DNA from: Limisphaerales bacterium
GTDB taxonomy: Bacteria; Verrucomicrobiota; Verrucomicrobiia; Limisphaerales; UBA11358
DNA: 21,762 nt
NCBI GenBank assembly: GCA_003133815.1
Contig: PKZR01000246.1
Location: 1 to 21,762 of the forward strand
Reading direction: 5' to 3'
Below are positions 15,000 through 21,762 of this stretch, piece by piece. Position 1 is the first letter of the stretch. Every line of letters begins with the position of its first letter. The notes below the pieces were generated by a model. The model did no database searches, had not been told where the DNA came from, and was given only the letters and a program-made list of their open reading frames with translations. The position numbers and the translations under genes are program-made.

Positions 15000-15028
15000 T
15001 TGACCGTTTGGGAAATTTGACGTAGTTA
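15000..15028 (+). promoter_or_regulatory. Candidate promoter of the pilus-like operon
   Basis: TTGACC (15000-15005) and TAGTTA (15023-15028) are 17 bp apart, 74 nt before the ATG of the PilM-PilN gene. Another TTGAC word overlaps the spacer. The rest of the 186-bp divergent region shows only an A/T-rich weak hairpin at 14965-14988. Confidence 0.45.
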
Positions 15029-15101
15029 AACGGCCTGCCTCGAACGACAATTGATAATTTCAATCGTGGCCGGTTTGCGGCGACTCTAGTTGTATACGGT
15101 G

Positions 15102-16892
15102 ATGTTAAATACAAAGTCATTTTTGACGGTGGATTTTGGGGCTGGAAGCCTCAAGCTGGCGGAGTTTGAAGTCAACGAGGCGGGCGGGTTGCGACTCAAG
15201 ACTTTTGCCATCAAGCCGCTCGGCGCGGAAGGCTCGGCGGAAGCCACGCGCGAGGCGGTCATCCTCAAGGCGCTTCAGGAAACTCTCGTTGAAAAAAACA
15301 TCAAGGCCAGGGGCGTCAACGTCTGCGCTCCGGGATACCATGTTTTTTCAAAGTTCGTCAAGCTGCCGCCGGTTGACTCGGGCAAGGTGACGCAGATCAT
15401 CCAATACGAGGCGCAGCAGAACGTGCCGTTTCCGCTCGCGGAGGTCGTGTGGGATTACCAGATTCTCGGCTCGGCCCCGGGCGGTGAACTCGAAGTGCTT
15501 CTGGTCGCGGTCAAATCCGATGTGGTGGAAGGTCTGTTCCGCGTGGCGGCGCAGGCCAAGCTGCAATTGCAATTATGCGACGCCTCGCCCGCCGCGTTGT
15601 GCAATGCTTTTCGATTCAATTATGGCGACCTTGAGGATTGCACGATGCTTCTGGACATCGGCGCCAAGACGAGCAACCTGCTGTTCTTCGAAAAGGGAAA
15701 GGTTTTTTCGCGAAGCATCAATCTGGGAGCCAACAGCATCACGCAGGATTTTGCGAGCGAAGTGAAGTTAAAATTTGACGCGGCGGAACAAATAAAAATC
15801 GCCGAAGGCTTCGTAAGCCTGGGCGGCGCATATGAAGAGCCGGAAAGTCCGAACCAGGCGGCCATATCAAAAATCGCTCGGCAGTTCATGACCAAGCTGC
15901 ACATCCAGGTCAACCAGACCATCCAGTTTTATCGCGGTCAGCAGGGGGGTGCGCAGCCGCAAAGGTTGTTTTTGTCCGGCGGTGCCAGCATCATGCCTTA
16001 CACGGCGCAATTTTTTGCGGAGAAGCTGAATATTCCGGTCGAATATTTCAATCCCTTGAGGAATGTGCAGATTGATCCGTCGGTGAATCTCGAAGAGTTG
16101 GCGCAGGTAGCGCATTCGCTCGGCGAAGTTGTCGGGCTGGGTCTTCGCAATCTGGCGAACTGCCCGGTGGAAATGAACCTGATGCCAGACAGCACGTTGC
16201 GCTGGCAGGCTTTCGACCAGAAGAAGCCCTATTTCATCGCGACAATTTTCAGCCTTGTGCTGGTCGCGGGCGCGGTTGGATTTTTGTTTCAGAAACTGGC
16301 TGTGACCAAGGAAAATGACTCCAATGATTTGGATCCGAAGGTTGCGGAATTGCAGGACAAGGCCGACCGGTTCAGCAATGCTTACCAGCAGTTTCAGACG
16401 GCCAAAGCGGAATCGGACCAAATCACATCGTGGATGGGGTCGCGATATTATTGGGGTGATGTGCTGACAGAATTGCGACGTGTTCTTATCCAATCCGAGG
16501 ACGACATGAAGCAAAAATTGTCCGCACAGAAACCGAATGTCGAGACGGGCATCTGGATTGAGCAGATGACGTCGTTGGCAAATGCTGGCGCAAACGGGTC
16601 AACATTTCCCGCTCCTGACAACAACGCGCCGAACACGCCACCGCCGTATGCGGGCGCGGATGCTTCCACGAACGCCATTACTCTGGTCTGCCGAGCGGTT
16701 GACCTTACAAAGGTTACAGGCGATGCCTCGGCCAATAACGAAACCGCTTTTGAAGTGGAAAACCAGTTGAAGACGTCCCCGTTGTTTGATCCGAAGACGA
16801 CACAGTTGTCCGGGCAAATCACGCCAGACGATGCCACCGGCACGTTCACTTTTGGCGTTACCATCACGTTGCAAAATCCGCTGAAACTTTGA
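15102..16892 (+). CDS. pilM: PilM-PilN fusion-like pilus assembly protein
   Basis: The first ~350 residues are a PilM-type actin-like ATPase domain: LTVDFGAGSLKLAEF at the N-terminus (phosphate 1), LLDIGAKTSNLLFF near 182 (phosphate 2) and LFLSGGASIMP near 288 (adenosine motif). A PilN-like half follows. VEMNLMPDSTLRW near 355 resembles the INLLP motif by which PilN binds PilM, then one membrane helix spans 377-396, then a coiled-coil stretch and a periplasmic alpha/beta domain. At 596 residues it is far longer than PilM alone (about 350). In standard type IV pilus operons PilM and PilN are separate; here the cytoplasmic ring and its membrane anchor are one chain. TTG (15090) and GTG (15099) are in-frame alternatives to the ATG at 15102. 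One base separates it from the next gene. Confidence 0.85.
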   Translation: MLNTKSFLTVDFGAGSLKLAEFEVNEAGGLRLKTFAIKPLGAEGSAEATREAVILKALQETLVEKNIKARGVNVCAPGYHVFSKFVKLPPVDSGKVTQIIQYEAQQNVPFPLAEVVWDYQILGSAPGGELEVLLVAVKSDVVEGLFRVAAQAKLQLQLCDASPAALCNAFRFNYGDLEDCTMLLDIGAKTSNLLFFEKGKVFSRSINLGANSITQDFASEVKLKFDAAEQIKIAEGFVSLGGAYEEPESPNQAAISKIARQFMTKLHIQVNQTIQFYRGQQGGAQPQRLFLSGGASIMPYTAQFFAEKLNIPVEYFNPLRNVQIDPSVNLEELAQVAHSLGEVVGLGLRNLANCPVEMNLMPDSTLRWQAFDQKKPYFIATIFSLVLVAGAVGFLFQKLAVTKENDSNDLDPKVAELQDKADRFSNAYQQFQTAKAESDQITSWMGSRYYWGDVLTELRRVLIQSEDDMKQKLSAQKPNVETGIWIEQMTSLANAGANGSTFPAPDNNAPNTPPPYAGADASTNAITLVCRAVDLTKVTGDASANNETAFEVENQLKTSPLFDPKTTQLSGQITPDDATGTFTFGVTITLQNPLKL

Positions 16893-16893
16893 T

Positions 16894-17796
16894 ATGGGCT
16901 GGATCAAACGCAATAAATTTTTTGTCATCAGCCTCATCCTCGCACTGGGGATGCTGGGTGCGGCTGGCTTTTACGATTACCAAAGCTGGAATCGTAACGA
17001 TGCGGCGTTTGCCCACCTCAACGAGACATATGGCAAGTTGCAGGATCTAACACACAAGCAGCCTTCGCCGGGGAATGACAAGGTTGACAACATCAAAGCT
17101 GCCCGCGACCAAGAGCGCCAGTTGCGCGATTGGGTTCGTCAGGCGAAAAATTATTTCCTGCCCATTGCCCGGATTCCCGACTCTAACAGCGGTCCGTTGC
17201 GGACGGAAGAATTTGCGCAGGCATTGAGCCGGACGATTGACGAGCTACAGCATGACGCCACCAACGCAAACGTAGCGCTGCCGCCGGATTTTGGGTTTTC
17301 CTTCACCGCCGAGCGCAACCGCGTGACATTTGCTCCTGGCAGCCTTGAACCTCTAGCCGTGCAACTGGGCGAAGTGAAAACCATTTCGGAAATCTTCTTC
17401 GGGGCGCGGGTCAATTCTCTGGACAGTGTGCAGCGTCTTCGTGTTTCAGATGACGACACATCAGGCCCGCAGTCCGATTACATTGACGAAACGCTCCAGC
17501 CGAATAATCAGGCCGTGCTTACGCCCTATCAAATTACCTTCCGCGCCTTCAGCTCGGAAATCGCACAGGTGCTGGTTGGTTTTGAAAACTCGCCGCACGG
17601 GTTCATCGTCAAAGGCATCAACGTGCAGCCGGCAGCGGGAACCGCTGACACGACGAGCATGGCTCCGCCTCCATCTGAAATGGCTGCAACGCCTGCGCCT
17701 GCGGTATCCACAGGCAAGGGCGGATTGCAGACGGTTTTGAAGGAGCAGTTGTTGCGTGTCACGATTGAGGTTGAGATTGTGAAACCGAAGAATTGA
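16894..17796 (+). CDS. Amuc_1100/PilO-like membrane-anchored pilus protein
   Basis: This is a bitopic protein of 300 residues. A short cytoplasmic N-terminus is followed by one helix (about residues 8-27), then a coiled-coil region rich in Lys/Asp/Gln to about 85. Two alpha/beta modules follow: residues about 100-165, opening with LRTEEFAQALSRTIDEL, and about 205-245, with YQITFRAFSSEIAQVLVGF. A Pro/Ala-rich linker near 250-275 precedes the last strand. This layout, the linker and the length match Amuc_1100 of Akkermansia muciniphila (317 residues), a verrucomicrobial protein of PilO/EpsL-like fold encoded next to a PilM-like protein and a secretin. Detailed identity is low by eye. It would sit in the inner membrane with its periplasmic domain pairing with the PilN part of the preceding product. 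It starts one base after that gene and ends four bases before the next. Confidence 0.75.
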   Translation: MGWIKRNKFFVISLILALGMLGAAGFYDYQSWNRNDAAFAHLNETYGKLQDLTHKQPSPGNDKVDNIKAARDQERQLRDWVRQAKNYFLPIARIPDSNSGPLRTEEFAQALSRTIDELQHDATNANVALPPDFGFSFTAERNRVTFAPGSLEPLAVQLGEVKTISEIFFGARVNSLDSVQRLRVSDDDTSGPQSDYIDETLQPNNQAVLTPYQITFRAFSSEIAQVLVGFENSPHGFIVKGINVQPAAGTADTTSMAPPPSEMAATPAPAVSTGKGGLQTVLKEQLLRVTIEVEIVKPKN

Positions 17797-17800
17797 ATCC

Positions 17801-18589
17801 ATGGATTTCATAAAAAAACATTACGAGAAAATCCTGCTTTGCGCAGTGCTGCTCGGTCTGGTCGGCGCGCTCGTGATGATGGGATTTATCATTGAACTGG
17901 ACAAACAAAAGTCGCAGGACATGAAAAATAATTTTTTTGGAGGCAAGGTCCAGCCGCTGCCGGAACTTGATTTCACGATGCAGACAAATTTGGTTGACCG
18001 GCTGCAATCTCCGTTGGATTTGGATTTTTCAACGACGAACAAACTGTTCAATCCGGTGCAGTGGCAAAAGGATGTGAATGGAAAGCTGATCAAGATTACT
18101 GGTGACAATGTGGTCGGCCCAGGTGCTGCGGTCGTCACGAAAATCACGCCGTTATATTTTGTTTTGACACTTGATGCCGTGGAGACAAACGCGCAGCCGC
18201 CGGGATATTTTATCAGCGTCGAGCGCCAGGATGCAACGTTTCCTCAGCAGCGCCGTCCTCAACGTCATTATGCTTCCTTGGGAGAAAAAAATCCTGTGTT
18301 CACTATCACCAATGTAATCGGTCCTGCCGATAATCCGGACAAATTGATTTTGAAATTGTCCGACGGTGGGTCGGCAACAGTGTCGAAGGACAAGCCATTT
18401 CAGCGTGTGGACGGTTATTCGGCGGATTTGAAATACGATCCGGAAGGACTAAAATGGCTGGGACGCCGCATGGGTGCCGACTTAAAATTTGCGGGGGACG
18501 ATTACAATATCGTTGCCATTCACGAGAACGAAGTGATACTATCCGCACAATCAAACCAAAAAAGAACAACGTTGCGATACGCGCCCTAA
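17801..18589 (+). CDS. PilP/GspC-like inner-membrane linker protein of the secretin locus
   Basis: The 262-residue protein has a short basic N-terminus, one membrane helix at about residues 11-31, and a periplasmic part. Its end (DDYNIVAIHENEVILSAQ near 235-252, then a KRTTLRY strand) resembles the last strands of the PilP/GspC homology-region fold, where a beta-sandwich domain meets the secretin N0 domain. I infer that it links the PilM-N and PilO-like proteins to the secretin. The position matches Amuc_1099 in Akkermansia, one gene from the secretin. Two repeats of a strand pattern (NPVFTITNVIGPADNPDKLILKL and GGSATVSKD) suggest a further small beta domain in the middle. Family assignment rests on position and weak motifs, not on a firm domain match. 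Confidence 0.6.
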   Translation: MDFIKKHYEKILLCAVLLGLVGALVMMGFIIELDKQKSQDMKNNFFGGKVQPLPELDFTMQTNLVDRLQSPLDLDFSTTNKLFNPVQWQKDVNGKLIKITGDNVVGPGAAVVTKITPLYFVLTLDAVETNAQPPGYFISVERQDATFPQQRRPQRHYASLGEKNPVFTITNVIGPADNPDKLILKLSDGGSATVSKDKPFQRVDGYSADLKYDPEGLKWLGRRMGADLKFAGDDYNIVAIHENEVILSAQSNQKRTTLRYAP

Positions 18590-18630
18590 TTTTTTAACGG
18601 CCGATTTTGAACAGCGCATTTGCGAAGAAC

Positions 18631-21486
18631 ATGAAACAGCCCATGACAAAAGTAGTATCACTCTCACTCGGCCTGATTTTTCTTCTGGCATCCGCCATGC
18701 AAAACGCGGGAGCACAGACAAACGCAACAGACATGGCTATCAGCCGCGCAGTGGAAGACCAGGCCAACACGATCGTGCTGCGCAAGAAACTCGAAGATGC
18801 GAAGGACACGGCCGGGAGCGGGGATTTTGTGGGCGCGGCCAAACTTTACGAGGATGCATATGTGGTCTCTCAACAAATAGGTTCCGGCGTTGATGTAGAA
18901 ACCGCGCAGACAATTGCGGGTCTTGCTGCCACGCGGCTTGCGCTTGCCCGAATGGCGCAAAGCCAGGGTGATTTGCGCGAGGCTGATGCGCAGGTGAGTC
19001 GTGTGTTGAAAGTGGATCCAAATAACGCCGATGCCATTGCCTTTAAAAAACAAAATGACCAGATGGTTGTCGACATGCGAGGCAAAATGCCTGATGCGCC
19101 AACGCTCGAGCGGCGAGACGCCGCACAAAAGGAAAAAATCCAGGCGGCCACTCTGGTGCAGGACGCCAAGGTTCTATACGAGTCTGGCAAATTGGAGGAG
19201 GCGGAGGCCAAGTTGAACGAGGCTTTGAAATTGGATCCGGACAGCACTCCCGCATATTATTATTATCAACTGATCAAGTCAGCCCGTTACGATCGTGACG
19301 AACACAAGGCCACAACCGCCGCGCAAGACGCCATGGTGAAGGTGGAAAGCGCCTTCAATTCGGTGATTCCCAGTTCTCTGCCGGTGCCAAATCCCTACGC
19401 TACAAATGATCTGATTTACACCGGACCCGGACGCCAGATGATTGTCAGCAAGCTTGACCGCTACCGGCTTAGCTCCATTTCTTATGACCCGCCCGTTCCG
19501 TTGAGAGAGGTCATCAAGGATTTAGCGCAAAAAATCAAGGCAATAGATCCCACCAAAACAGGGATTAATTTTCTTATTGATAACAATGTTGATACGGCGG
19601 CCGCTCCACCAGGAGCCGGTGGCGCAACCCAAATCGACCCGACCACCGGGGCGCAATTGCCGGCAGCGCCGGCGGCAGCATCTGCCCAGACAGATATCGG
19701 AGAGTCGGTTCTTATTAATTTGACTGATATGACCGACGTCCGGTTGGCCGATGTATTGGATGCGATTTGCTTGGTTGCCAATTCTCCCATCAAATATTCC
19801 ATACGGGATTACGCCGTGGTTTTTTCAGCCAAGGGACCGGATCAAGTCCAGCTATCCGAGCGCATGTTCAAGGTGGATCCAAATACATTTTATTCAGGCT
19901 TGGAAAGTGTAAGTTCCGCCTCTTTTGGTTCAGTCAACAACAGCAGCGGCGGCAATGGCGGCGGCGGTAGCTCGGGTGGCGGTAACTCGGGCGGCGGCAG
20001 CAGTGGCAGCGGAAATAATAGTGGCGGCACTGTGATAGCAGTGGTTAATGCTTCTCCCGGAGCCGGAGGTCTTCGCTCAACGGGCAATGGCAGTGGCGGC
20101 GGCGGCGGTGGTGGCGGTGCTGGCACTACCGGAGCCAGCCCGCTTGGCGGTGGCGGTGGCGCAGGTGGTGGCGGTGGTTCTGTTACAGGCAACGGCGGCC
20201 TTCGTTATATAACAACCGTCAATCTTGCGTCCGACGTCAGTTCTGCTGCTCGGGCCTATTTTACCACGCTGGGTATTGACATGGCAGCACCTCCTGGCAA
20301 GTCCGTGGTATTTAATGACAAACTGGGGTTATTGTTTGTCAGGGCCACGGATCAGGATTTGGATACGATCGAGCGGGTTATTCAGGCATTAAATACGGTG
20401 GCTCCGCAAGTTCATATCAAGTCCCGCTTTATAGAAGTGGCGCAGAACGACAGCAAGGCGCTTGGCTTCGACTGGTATCTTGGGCAATTCAACGTCGGGA
20501 GCCAGGTCGTGGGCACGGGCGGCAGTTCACCCTCGCTGGTTGTGCCGGTGTCGGCGGCCAATCCCTTGGGAGCTTTTCCTGGAAACACGGCATCCAGCCT
20601 CGTTCCTGCATCGGCAAACGACCAGCTGCTTACCTCCGGCCTTGCAAATTCAGCCCCAACGCTGGCTACTTTCACCGGAATTTTGACCGACCCTAATTTT
20701 CGCGTTGCCATTCATGCTCTGGAGCAACGTAGCGGAACTGAAACACTGGGCGAACCGGAGGTGACCACCACCAGCGGACGGCAAACTCAAATGCGGGCCA
20801 CAAAAATTATCAATGTTATCACTGGATTTGGTTTTGATAATGGAACGGGGGCAAATGGGGCAACCGCTGCCACGGTAGGCGGAACCACCGGTGGAACAAC
20901 GGTAAACCAGGCCGGGGCCGCCTCAATTACTCCCGATACTCAACAGGTCGAAACAGGCCCGATTTTGGACGTTGTTCCTTATGTTTTGTCCGATGGTTAC
21001 ACGATCAGCATGGCATTGATTCCGTCGGACACGGAATTCGGCGGCTACGACACCATCTCTGCAACCGAGATACCGGGATACAATCCGGGTGCCGCGCTTG
21101 CTGGTATTGCCAATGGCACCACGCTTCCGGTGGCTCTGCCGGACTTCACCGTGCGTCAGGTTGTTACCACCGTGAATGTCTGGGACAATCAGACCGTTGT
21201 TCTTGGCGGACTGATCACCTCGACAGTCCAGAGCACAAAGGACAAGGTGCCGTTTCTGGGAGATTTGCCGGGCGTGGGGCGTCTCTTCCAAAGCCAGTCG
21301 AAGACTGAGCAAAAGGACAACTTGATGGTATTTGTGACACCCACGATTGTTGACCCGGCGGGAAATCGTGTGCATTCGGACGACGAACTTCCCTTTGCAC
21401 AGGGAGCCGTTCCGACGCAGCCGGCATTTCCAACACAGGTGATGCCACAGCCCGCTCCAACTGAAGCGGATCAGCCGGTGAAATGA
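18631..21486 (+). CDS. Secretin (GspD/PilQ superfamily) with TPR region and Gly-rich insert
   Basis: This protein would form the outer-membrane ring channel of the locus. It has 951 residues: a signal peptide (1-28, cleavage after AGA), TPR-like helical repeats at about 50-210 (for example GKLEEAEAKLNEALKLDPDS), an N0/STN-like domain near 274-400, a Gly/Ser/Asn low-complexity stretch at 437-522, one N-domain near 548-589 (VVFNDKLGLLFVRATDQDL), and the secretin barrel at 590-905, including LGEPEVTTTSGR and the signature VPFLGDLPGVGRLF at 873-888. A Pro/Gln-rich tail follows. N-terminal TPRs are uncommon in PilQ or GspD. The ATG at 18631 was chosen because it begins the signal peptide; a TTG at 18607 and an ATG at 18643 are alternatives. 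It follows the PilP-like gene by 41 nt and completes the operon. Whether it serves a pilus, type II secretion or something else is open. Confidence 0.92.
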   Translation: MKQPMTKVVSLSLGLIFLLASAMQNAGAQTNATDMAISRAVEDQANTIVLRKKLEDAKDTAGSGDFVGAAKLYEDAYVVSQQIGSGVDVETAQTIAGLAATRLALARMAQSQGDLREADAQVSRVLKVDPNNADAIAFKKQNDQMVVDMRGKMPDAPTLERRDAAQKEKIQAATLVQDAKVLYESGKLEEAEAKLNEALKLDPDSTPAYYYYQLIKSARYDRDEHKATTAAQDAMVKVESAFNSVIPSSLPVPNPYATNDLIYTGPGRQMIVSKLDRYRLSSISYDPPVPLREVIKDLAQKIKAIDPTKTGINFLIDNNVDTAAAPPGAGGATQIDPTTGAQLPAAPAAASAQTDIGESVLINLTDMTDVRLADVLDAICLVANSPIKYSIRDYAVVFSAKGPDQVQLSERMFKVDPNTFYSGLESVSSASFGSVNNSSGGNGGGGSSGGGNSGGGSSGSGNNSGGTVIAVVNASPGAGGLRSTGNGSGGGGGGGGAGTTGASPLGGGGGAGGGGGSVTGNGGLRYITTVNLASDVSSAARAYFTTLGIDMAAPPGKSVVFNDKLGLLFVRATDQDLDTIERVIQALNTVAPQVHIKSRFIEVAQNDSKALGFDWYLGQFNVGSQVVGTGGSSPSLVVPVSAANPLGAFPGNTASSLVPASANDQLLTSGLANSAPTLATFTGILTDPNFRVAIHALEQRSGTETLGEPEVTTTSGRQTQMRATKIINVITGFGFDNGTGANGATAATVGGTTGGTTVNQAGAASITPDTQQVETGPILDVVPYVLSDGYTISMALIPSDTEFGGYDTISATEIPGYNPGAALAGIANGTTLPVALPDFTVRQVVTTVNVWDNQTVVLGGLITSTVQSTKDKVPFLGDLPGVGRLFQSQSKTEQKDNLMVFVTPTIVDPAGNRVHSDDELPFAQGAVPTQPAFPTQVMPQPAPTEADQPVK
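19942..20195 (+). repeat. Gly/Ser/Asn low-complexity coding repeat in the secretin
   Basis: GGC/GGT/GGA glycine codons dominate, broken by Ser, Asn and one ordinary stretch near 20030-20075. This gives about 85 residues between two folded periplasmic N domains. Codon use within the glycine runs is mixed, so this is selected protein composition more than simple triplet slippage. Confidence 0.9.
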
Positions 21487-21540
21487 CAATCTCATTCGTG
21501 AAAACAGTCGTCAGGATTTGAAAACCCCGGCAAATTATTT

Positions 21541-21762
21541 GTGGAACGGTTGCTGATTGTTGACGGTCATGCTTACGCGTATCGCGCTTTCCACGCGATT
21601 CGCAGTTTGCACTCGCCGACGGGCGAGCCGACGAACGCCATATACGGCTTCGTCAAAATGATGGCGAAGATGCGGGCGGTCATAGAGCCGACGCATTTGA
21701 TGGTCGTTTGGGATGGCGGATTGAACGCGGAGCGCATGGCCATGCTGCCGGAATACAAGGCG
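21541..21762 (+). CDS. polA: DNA polymerase I, N-terminal 5'-3' exonuclease part (cut by window edge)
   Basis: The first 74 codons, running off the right edge, are those of the 5' nuclease domain of DNA polymerase I, which fills repair gaps and removes Okazaki primers. It opens with ERLLIVDGHAYAYRAFHAI, where the Asp is a conserved metal ligand. TGEPTNAIYGFVKM and a VVWDGG strand follow, and the Arg and YKA near LPEYKA are also conserved. The start is GTG at 21541: the frame is open back to a TGA at 21499 with no other start codon, and there is no clear Shine-Dalgarno. The gap to the secretin stop is 54 nt with no visible terminator or promoter, so some read-through from the pilus operon is possible. 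Confidence 0.93.
   Translation, partial: MERLLIVDGHAYAYRAFHAIRSLHSPTGEPTNAIYGFVKMMAKMRAVIEPTHLMVVWDGGLNAERMAMLPEYKA

Noticed and set aside
19890..20192. A proline-rich open frame on the minus strand
   Set aside because: It is simply the complement of the Gly codons in the secretin linker.

Overview
The window looks like chromosomal DNA of a Verrucomicrobia-type bacterium, probably of the Pedosphaera/Limisphaerales kind. The evidence is the mix of genes, not a marker gene. There is a four-gene pilus-like secretin locus with an Amuc_1100-type protein, tandem DUF1080 (3-keto-disaccharide hydrolase family) secreted proteins, a long LOG-family protein, bS21 and bL28, and frequent TTG/GTG starts with poor Shine-Dalgarno sequences. 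Gene density is high. I see no phage, transposase, CRISPR array, rRNA or tRNA.

Layout. Positions 1-90 (minus) hold 21-bp tandem repeats that may begin a Lys/Ala-rich protein running off the left edge. A minus-strand block follows, read from right to left: two GT-C type membrane glycosyltransferases (7216-5555 and 5562-3949, overlapping by 8 nt), then mfd (3899-342). rpmB (7328-7597, plus) is divergent from them and ends in a clear intrinsic terminator. A LOG-family gene (8755-7730, minus) is divergent from a plus-strand group: rpsU, a xylose-isomerase-like sugar isomerase/epimerase, and a CCA-adding-type nucleotidyltransferase coupled to the isomerase by an ATGA overlap. A second minus block reads acyP, metallophosphoesterase, GT9 glycosyltransferase, then two DUF1080 paralogues (14915-11464).

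The right third is a plus-strand operon from a candidate promoter at 15000-15028. It encodes a PilM-PilN fusion, an Amuc_1100/PilO-like protein, a PilP-like protein and a 951-residue secretin with a long Gly/Ser insert. Together these form a plausible complex running from the cytoplasmic face to the outer membrane, comparable to the Amuc_1098-1102 locus of Akkermansia. No PilB, PilT or pilin gene is present here. The start of polA follows at the right edge.

The most unusual signal is a family of degenerate repeats with a period of about 7 bp (words such as TTCAACG or TTTGGAC). It fills two intergenic spacers, where it runs into start codons, and appears at least four times inside mfd, where it stays in frame and adds loops not expected in ordinary Mfd. 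This resembles the heptameric STRR repeats known from cyanobacteria, but here it also invades a housekeeping gene.
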